Assembly (NCBI GenBank): GCA_015178975.1
Contig: WHVD01000032.1
Location: 682,001 to 746,000 of the forward strand
Direction of reading: 5' to 3'
DNA: 64,000 nt
DNA from: Hysterangium stoloniferum
Lineage: Eukaryota > Basidiomycota > Agaricomycetes > Hysterangiales > Hysterangiaceae
Shown here: positions 57,626-64,000 of the stretch, in pieces
Numbering within the stretch: position 1 is the stretch's first letter
Layout of the letters: the number at the start of each line of letters is the position of its first letter
The notes under the pieces: generated by a model
Told to the model about the DNA's origin: nothing
The model's input: the letters and a program-made list of their open reading frames with translations, nothing else
Database searches by the model: none
Position numbers and translations under genes: made by a program

Positions 57626-58980
57626 TTACAAAAAGTATTCCGGAAGCTATGAGACATGCTGATTAGTATCGGCAAAAATAGAAATGATAAAACTAAATAG
57701 CACCTTTCCGCCAGCGTTTTGCGCAGCTTGATGGCTTGGTCCATCTCTTTCATTTTCTGGTGCAGCCTCAAAGACATTAAAATGCATGGATCCCTCCCCT
57801 GGACCAACTTCTAAAATGCTAGCCAGGTTACCGCAACGGTAACAGTAGTTCGGTGCTGACCAAACTGTGGACAGGTGGTTGTCATATAAAACACTAAATC
57901 CTTCCATACACAGTTGATGTGCGCGAAGGATATGTGACATTCGATTGGCCTCAAGGAATTTCCGGACGATGCCTGAGCCAAACGTATATCCGGCACCGCT
58001 AAAAAGATACGCCTAAGATCCCAGCCAGTAAAGTTCGCTAAAATGCTCACCGAGGTGAAATGGCAAAGTCTTCTTTATCTGGATCTGGATCCGACCACAC
58101 TAGATCCGCCATCGGACCTTCATGTGGTATCTCTAGGACAACAACAGTCAGCCGCCACATGCCCAAACTAAGGTGTAATGGAGGATGGCTCTACCTCGAA
58201 ACCGGTCTACAACTTTGATTTGATCTATGGAATGTATGGAGGGTGACAAACCTGCGAGCCAGAGATAAGCGCGCGGATAGATATCCAAAACCGAATTAAC
58301 AAACCTCCATGGACACAAAATATACGGTCGTCGATGACTACCGACAAGGTTAAGAAATCAAACATATCTGTAAAATATGTCCACACGTGCGAGGATCCAT
58401 ATTTCCGCACGCACTCGGTATAGAAGCCATATGTCTATTGCACGAGACACATGCATAAGCGCCTCGGCGAGAACGAAATACGCCACAGAGTAAAGACTGA
58501 CCTGTGTTACGGCCCTTGACTCGTGATTGCCCCTGATTAATTGTACACGATCGGGATATCGAAGTTTCAAACATGTAAGGAGGGATATGGTCTCCACGCT
58601 GAAAAGACCTCTATCAACATAGTCCCCTGAATGATGGCTCTTAACTGTTCGATCATACTCCTCGAAAGGTACCGGACGCACCGAGGAAGAGATAATTTGT
58701 ATGAGGCGCATAGCCACCTATACGAAATATTTCAATGAGATCATAGAACTGTCTTATAAGTTGCAATAGTTAGGGAATGCTTTCGTATTCAAAAAAGATT
58801 ATGAATAGCTCACCCATGAATGTCTCCTACGACAGTCACCGGTGCGCTCACATGTACGACATTCGATTCACGCATGAGAACCTCCTTCGTCTTGGCACAT
58901 ATTTCTCTTAGCAAAGCTTCATGTAAAAGCTGTTTTTGGAGAAGCCGAGCAATGCAAGCATCGAGGTCAAAAGGTGCCAT
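57626..58980 (-). CDS. ppg1: Ppg1-type PP2A-like serine/threonine phosphatase catalytic subunit
   Basis: Eight exons (58980-58814, 58752-58682, 58626-58502, 58434-58305, 58251-58195, 58132-58051, 57998-57704, 57646-57626) join to 948 nt, 315 residues. The metal-binding phosphatase signatures are GDIHG (about 51-55), GDYVDRG (80-86) and RGNHE (111-115), followed by VHGG, SPRGAGYTFG, RAHQL and [12 protein letters not shown]. It ends PEYFL, the PP2A-family C-terminus whose leucine is methylated. [20 protein letters not shown] and [10 protein letters not shown] place it with Ppg1 rather than PP4 or PP6. Ppg1 dephosphorylates serine/threonine substrates; in budding yeast it works with the Far complex and affects glycogen storage and mitophagy. 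All catalytic residues are intact. The upstream neighbour region (58981-60249) shows no gene. Confidence 0.94.
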
Positions 58981-60249
58981 GTCACATCAGGTCACAATGT
59001 TTACAAACATTTGGTCACCCACACCAAAAATGGCATTAATGTGGTGGCGGCTGTCCCGCATACTATATCGCATCACGACTCGGCTACAATTCTGACATCT
59101 CTAGTCTCAAAATATACCAGTATAGTTCCGAGATAGAACGCCCCCCTTGACATTTATAGGACTTGTCAAAAATATTTTTGCTGACAAGGTGCCATGGTAC
59201 TCACTCAGGAGTCCAGGGAGGGAAGAGTGAATACATCCACTCCAGCCCAAAACTCAGACTGGCAGAAGCTTTGTATGCCAAGTCTTTGACCATAAACACA
59301 GTGATGATCGGTCGATCTAGCCCGCTAACGCCTGAAGATAAGGTTGGACTCTATACGGTGCTTGATATTGGAATTTACAATCCGCCACCACATGAAATGA
59401 GATAGAAATGGCGATCCTCCCTTGACATTTACATAACAATACTTGTGGCGCTCTGTTCCTCTGTTACTGGCATTGTACTGTTGGGCACTTACGTTACTAC
59501 GCATTTGTCCTTGGAAATGTCAAAATTCAAATCTGTTGGCACTATATTCACCCCGGCTCTCTCAATAGAAAAACACCTTTTAGACAGTTTAAACCCGAAA
59601 AGACTCCGAGTTGACTTCAGGTCCCTATGCTATATTTGCTAGGGACTTCAGAGCAGATCTCTGAGCTCAAGACTCCACATTTGACAACCCTGGGAGAGCT
59701 GAACGGCTGATTTTCTGAGCATTGCATTACGATGGAATGCTGAGAGATGGTATCAATCTCGGTTTTGATACACGTTCCCCCCCGGGCCGTACTCAGAGAG
59801 AGATTCAAACTTCAGCCCTAGACGCACATGTGCTTGATTATGAGGACAAAAACAGGCCACCCGGCTCCAATGGATGCACCTAAAAACCCGTGACTACTGG
59901 GGCAAAAGTGTAGTGATGCAAAAGTGTTGATGGTAAATATCGTGGTAAGAGGGTGAAGATATGTCCTTCGCAGGATCTAGATTAAAAATAATAATCTAAC
60001 AACACAAGGGCGACTTGTCCTCGTCCAATGTGGAGGTATAACGTCATTTGTAAGTCCATCATATTTATTCTTACAGATTTGATAGGGCATGAATAACCCG
60101 CTTCACTCGGGAGGCGAGACAACAAGCGCCAGAATGTCCTGATAAAGATATCATTGGATCGATCCATTGGGTGAGTTGAGAAGATTAAATTAGGTGTTCT
60201 AAGATCAAGAGCTGTGTCGTGGAGAGACAGGTCATTAGCATCTCACCTA
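58981..60249. other. No supported gene
   Basis: Short frames only. A CCCTTGACATTTA motif occurs twice (about 59148 and 59415). A minus-strand stretch (60167-60077, MDRSNDIFIRTFWRLLSRL) followed by a GTAAGA donor might be an exon linked to the next gene. Confidence 0.4.
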
Positions 60250-60876
60250 TCAGGTAAGAGTGGTACGAGTGCCTTGCGAAGAGGAGACTATATTAATCAA
60301 TGCCCGGAGGAAGTTAGCCTTGTCTAAGTATATAAGGCTTGCAGGTCGATGTGCCGTGGCCGCCGCTAGCCTTGCATCAATCGCCTTGTACAGATCAAGC
60401 CTCAGCGGTTGTGGCCATGCACCGGAGGGGTCACGAGATGGGGCCTTGGACAGCATAGGATAGGATCCAGATTCAGGCATATAAGGCAAAATGTGGTGGA
60501 AGGGCGACAACCAAGGAAGACCAATGATCTGGAGTAACACGCTCACGTTGAGTAAGGTTATATCGGGATGTGTCGTGGTAGTATTGTTGCTCGTCGCTAA
60601 GGCCCTGCCGGCAGATTTTAGATCTGGGCATCGATCTCTGTCCCTGACTGTGGCGTTGTCTTGGACCTGTCGAGCGTCTCTCCCCATCTCCTCCAGAATA
60701 TTTGCTATTTCCTTATATACTAAAGCGGAACGTTCAAATCGAGGTCGGGCATTAATCAACGCCACAAATGCAGATGCGGCACTAGCCATGCATTCACTCG
60801 TTTCCACGCCCTGCCCCTTATTATTTTGCATTAAGCCCATACCAAATGAAACAAACCTGCAAATAACCAAGTACAA
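60250..60876 (-). CDS. Hypothetical protein, about 200 aa
   Basis: A long open frame that may start at 60876 or at the internal ATG at 60840 (MGLMQNNKGQGVETSECMAS). The sequence is helical with a charged middle part (FERSALVYKEIANILEEMGRD) and a hydrophobic stretch (ITLLNVSVLLQIIGLPWL), ending with LYKAIDARLAAATAHRPASL and LRALINIVSSSQ. No domain is recognised. An intron acceptor-like TTTGCAG overlaps the upstream start, so a 5' exon may be missing; the 3' end may also be spliced on to exons near 60.1 kb. It is divergently arranged with the zinc-finger gene at 61010 across about 135-170 bp, suggesting a shared promoter region. Confidence 0.5.
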   Translation of the reverse strand: MYLVICRFVSFGMGLMQNNKGQGVETSECMASAASAFVALINARPRFERSALVYKEIANILEEMGRDARQVQDNATVRDRDRCPDLKSAGRALATSNNTTTTHPDITLLNVSVLLQIIGLPWLSPFHHILPYMPESGSYPMLSKAPSRDPSGAWPQPLRLDLYKAIDARLAAATAHRPASLIYLDKANFLRALINIVSSSQGTRTTLT

Positions 60877-61009
60877 ACATTCTCCTAAACTAGATCCTCA
60901 TCTACGGCTTAACCCCTGATGGACTGCCGACTGCTGTGACACTCCAAATCAAACCTATAAAGCTGACTGAGCGCAGCCATTCTTCATCTACAGACTCCAC
61001 ATATTCGCT

Positions 61010-61822
61010 ATGTCCTCTTCGTACCATCATCGCTCAGGCTACGACGACCTTACGTTGCCGCCTATTCGGGACCCGTCTTACGCCTCTTCGCCTCGCGCCC
61101 GTCCTAATCCACGCTGTTAGTTTGTCTCTATCTCGTTCCCCCTATAATTATAGTTAATCAATAATAAAGATGTGACAACTTTGGAGCCTCCAACACACAC
61201 GTCCAGCACATACCCTCGAAGTGGTTCGGGGGTCCCTTTACCGCCTCTTCGTCATACTGAACGTTCCGGATCATCCTTCGCTCACAGTTCTAGCACATAC
61301 CCCTCCCTCCCGCCCATCACAACTTCTACGTCCCGACGACCTTCTCAGACGGAGTATCCTTCCCAAATATCCTCTTCACACCGTCCTTCGACCTCTCATC
61401 ATCATCGTTCGTCCATATCCGATGACTACGAATCACCATCTTCATCACGCCACCAGTCCTCATCGCAAACACCGTCCAGCGGGCACCATGCCTCAAGTTA
61501 CAGTTCTCCAAGCGCACAAACTTCCCGAGCCTTCGCCTGTGATATATGTGGCGCGTCGTTTAGCCGTGCTTACGACTGCAAGCGTCATCGAGATATTCAT
61601 ACCCGTCAAGGGGGACATGAATGTCCTTACTGTCACAAGACTTTGAGTCGCGCAGATGCGCTCAAGCGCCATATGGAGCGTGGTTGTGCGGGAATGGAAG
61701 ATGATGACGCCGAGGATATTGATCGCGACCGGGAACGAAGACGGGACCGGCGAGGTAGCATGGGAGCTCTTGATACTCAATCGAGGCAATATTACACCAG
61801 TTCAAGCAGTCGACAACGCTGA
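61010..61822 (+). CDS. C2H2 zinc-finger protein, Ser-rich, 252 aa
   Basis: Exon 1 61010-61115 (MSSSYHHRSGYDDLTLPPIR) and exon 2 61170-61822 join in phase across a 54-nt intron, giving 253 codons. The first 155 residues are low-complexity Ser/Pro/His/Thr. They are followed by two tandem zinc fingers (about 159-208): CDICGASFSRAYDCKRHRDIH (C2H2) and CPYCHKTLSRADALKRHMERGC, in which the last ligand is cysteine (C2HC). A charged Asp/Arg tail (DRDRERRRDRR) follows. Two adjacent C-terminal fingers of this kind are typical of fungal sequence-specific transcription regulators that act in the nucleus. Targets are unknown. It is convergent with cwc24 and divergent from the gene at 60250-60876. Confidence 0.85.
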
Positions 61823-61982
61823 TTATTACAATAACTTATATGCCCTTTCCATTCATTGCACACATATTATGTTGTTCTAATTGTACTACTATGACTTTGT
61901 TCTTACTGTTCTATACTCATATATCCTCCCCACACATCCTCATACATATAATGTAATTGGTTTAATAATAATTTATAAATTT

Positions 61983-63057
61983 TCATCGTGAGTCACTGCC
62001 GTCTGAATCCTCAGCAAGCCCCTCCAACTTGATTTGATCTCCTGTCGGACTCTCCGCTTCCGCCTCATCCTCCTTATCTCTCTTGGCATTTACTTTCTCA
62101 ATGACCCTGTCTGCACGGTTGAATATTCCACCTGTCGGTCCACCGCACGCTAAGCATTTTGGCGTCTTGCTGAAGCGTTTGATAGCACAGCTACTACAGA
62201 AATAATGACCGCATCTTGTAACCACCGGGTCCGTGTAAGGTTTCCGACAAATAAGACAAGCGAACGGAATATCGGCATCTGAATCTGAATCTGACTCCGC
62301 TTCCTCCGCATTGGCATTAGACTCAGCCAATTTATCAAGCTGCCAGCCTGCCAAGTCTGTTGTGACAGTTTTCAGTCTACCTTGCTTTAGAAGTACGATA
62401 AGGTTACTTACAGGTCCCACGATCGTGGAGGAATTTACAAGTATCACCAAAACCACAGAACCCCGTTTCTGCATACCGAATGTCAGCCACGTTCCAGGAT
62501 ACCATGGTAAATGAGAATGAGGACGTACCTTTGTAGTCTTTACAGACATCAGGTTGATAGTCCACGATAGTAACAGTCCGTATTGTACTGGTAGATTTCT
62601 GTGGACCAACCCGCATCGCCTTGGGAATTTCTTTACTCTTTGTGATATGGCTTTTGTATGCTGCCTGGCCACGGTATAACCCATCGTCTGGTCCAAAATC
62701 TTCATCTTCTCCGTTATCGAACTTGGCACGTTTCCGAGCTAACAGTGCTTCGGCCTCGTCTCCTTCTAGTATATCCAACGCTGCGTTAACGTTCGAGGAT
62801 GATCCAGCTGCCCAGTTGACATCTACCCGATCGGTCTCTTCTTCGTCCTCATCTTTGCGTGCACGCTTAGTTCCTTGACTGAGAATGCGTGATGGAGCTT
62901 TGCGAGTGGGTATGATGACTTGTGAGCCATTAAAGTCACTGGTTCCTTCGAATGTAGACGTTGGCTGCGCCACTGGTGGCGGTGGAGAACGTTGACGAGT
63001 CGATGTGGGACGTGTCTTTCCCTTTTTAATGAAGGATACTCTTGGTATATCTGCCAT
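61983..63057 (-). CDS. cwc24: Pre-mRNA splicing factor Cwc24 (RNF113-type CCCH and RING finger)
   Basis: Exons 63057-62529, 62468-62412 and 62356-61983 join to 960 nt, 319 residues. The N-terminus is charged and disordered (FIKKGKTRPTSTRQRSPPPP). It is followed by a CCCH finger ([20 protein letters not shown], about 171-192), a linker with GWQLDKL, and a C3HC4 RING (CLICRKPYTDPVVTRCGHYF ... CSSC ... CLACG, about 228-266). It ends in an acidic tail. CCCH followed by RING is diagnostic for Cwc24/RNF113A, which binds the 5' splice site in the activated spliceosome and leaves before the first step of splicing. All zinc ligands are present. Introns are 54-60 nt. The tail-to-tail neighbour is the C2H2 gene. 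Confidence 0.94.
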
Positions 63058-63259
63058 CAGGATGACGACGAGGGTGTTGTGGACGTTACAGACAGAGAGT
63101 GCGACTTGCTCAGTCAGCCACAAGTATGAAATTAGAGCGCCGTCTGAAGCTTAGTCATCATATATGTCTTAAAAGGCCATCATTACTTCAAGTACACACA
63201 GGACTAGTGAGCTATTATCCTTTTGCAAGAGGTCGCTCATATTATCATAAAATTATGGT

Positions 63260-63559
63260 TTAACAAACACAATCTAATTGCATCTTTGGGATAGAACATA
63301 TTTGACAGTTTACATCAGTACAGCGTGGATAAGTGCTGTCGAACTTGAAACGATCGTGAGCCAAACCTGAGCGCTCACTGTCGAATCCAGTTACCCCAGT
63401 AACCTTAACTTTGGCATGGGATGTTATTGTCCATTTACAATTTTGTCTCTTGGCTGCTACTGCACGATTTCGCGGGAGATCGTTACTATGACCGCCAAGA
63501 TTGTAAGGCGCACATTCCAAATGAGCCAACAATATGACAATTATGCTCCAAAAAACCAA
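63260..63559 (-). CDS. Possible small secreted cysteine-containing protein, 99 aa
   Basis: A single open frame starting MVFWSIIVILLAHLECAPYN: the first 15 or so residues form a good hydrophobic signal-peptide core, followed by a KR pair (AVAAKRQNC) and a region with several cysteines, ending CQICSIPKMQLDCVC. The size, signal and cysteines resemble fungal small secreted proteins, but no family is recognised and the frame could be chance. No introns were needed. It lies 0.2 kb upstream of the cwc24 start. Confidence 0.4.
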   Translation of the reverse strand: MVFWSIIVILLAHLECAPYNLGGHSNDLPRNRAVAAKRQNCKWTITSHAKVKVTGVTGFDSERSGLAHDRFKFDSTYPRCTDVNCQICSIPKMQLDCVC

Positions 63560-64000
63560 GATGTTTCGCTACGTGTAATTGTACTTGGACCGTTTTTAAT
63601 AATTGACTACATCAACAAAGGCTAAAACACAGTTTGAACTGTGGTTTCCTGCACATTGAACTGTTGTCACCTGGCGTCTTTCCAATCCCTGTATCATATG
63701 CTAATTATGGCTATACTATAGTATGTAATTGGCCGTTGAATGATATCTCGCATCAATTGTTCAAATCATTCCTTGTGATTGATAGGGTTTCTTATTGGCA
63801 TTCCTTCCGGCGATTTCCCTTCATCTCCGTCTTGTCAAAAGCTTTGAGCCGGCTGTGTATGCGAAGGGATGAAAAAAGACTACCGTTCTCACCGTTGGCG
63901 CCTTCTCGACCATCTTTCGCACCTGCTGCAGCTTATCTCTCCTCGGTATCATTTCACTAACCGGGTCTTTAGAACGTGTTCATTTCAGACGAATCACTGT
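63560..64000. other. No supported gene at the right edge
   Basis: Short frames only (for example 63634-63960). A gene entering from beyond the window cannot be excluded. Confidence 0.35.

Overview
The window looks like an Agaricomycete-type basidiomycete (fungal) chromosome. The genes on the right have many 42-95 nt GT-AG introns and typical fungal proteins (a Ppg1-type phosphatase, Cwc24, a Sec14-like protein). The left 52.8 kb is a nest of transposable elements of the kinds common in such genomes. The species cannot be named from the sequence.

Layout. 1-18.2 kb: decayed Ty3/Gypsy elements. Element A (892-7662) has both LTRs and a target-site duplication (TSD). It sits inside an older Gypsy B remnant and carries a 1.8 kb TG...CA element (G1). 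Then come a second B remnant (7.7-10.2 kb), AT-rich repeat material, and the pol half of Gypsy C (13.3-18.2 kb, minus strand) interrupted by a solo LTR (D). 18.55-21.32 kb: hAT transposon copy 1. 21.8-39.2 kb: gag-pol of Gypsy E (plus strand), broken by a complete 8.4 kb Gypsy B, a Tc1/mariner element, an LTR D and an LTR A. Excising each insertion with one TSD restores E's frame. 39.2-45.2 kb: degenerate repeats and solo LTRs. 45.2-49.5 kb: 5' LTR and gag half of Gypsy C. 50.0-52.8 kb: hAT copy 2, inverted. 53.2-63.6 kb: host genes, including a PH-like hypothetical, a tail-anchored Sec14-like protein, ppg1, a C2H2 zinc-finger protein, cwc24 and a possible small secreted protein.

Main observations. 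(1) Gypsy families A and B both carry a spliced gene between pol and the 3' LTR, antisense to pol, that encodes a six-cysteine Zn2Cys6 cluster followed by coiled-coil or acidic sequence. The B copies have a conserved TATA box. (2) The two 2,770-bp hAT copies have swapped 8-bp TSDs. This shows that the 28.7-34.2 kb between them was inverted by recombination between the copies. The same event split an LTR B and Gypsy C, and their own TSDs and reading frames match across the two breakpoints. (3) Most premature stops in the transposon genes are TGA where arginine is expected. This fits CGA-to-TGA decay at CpG, while the neighbouring host genes are intact.
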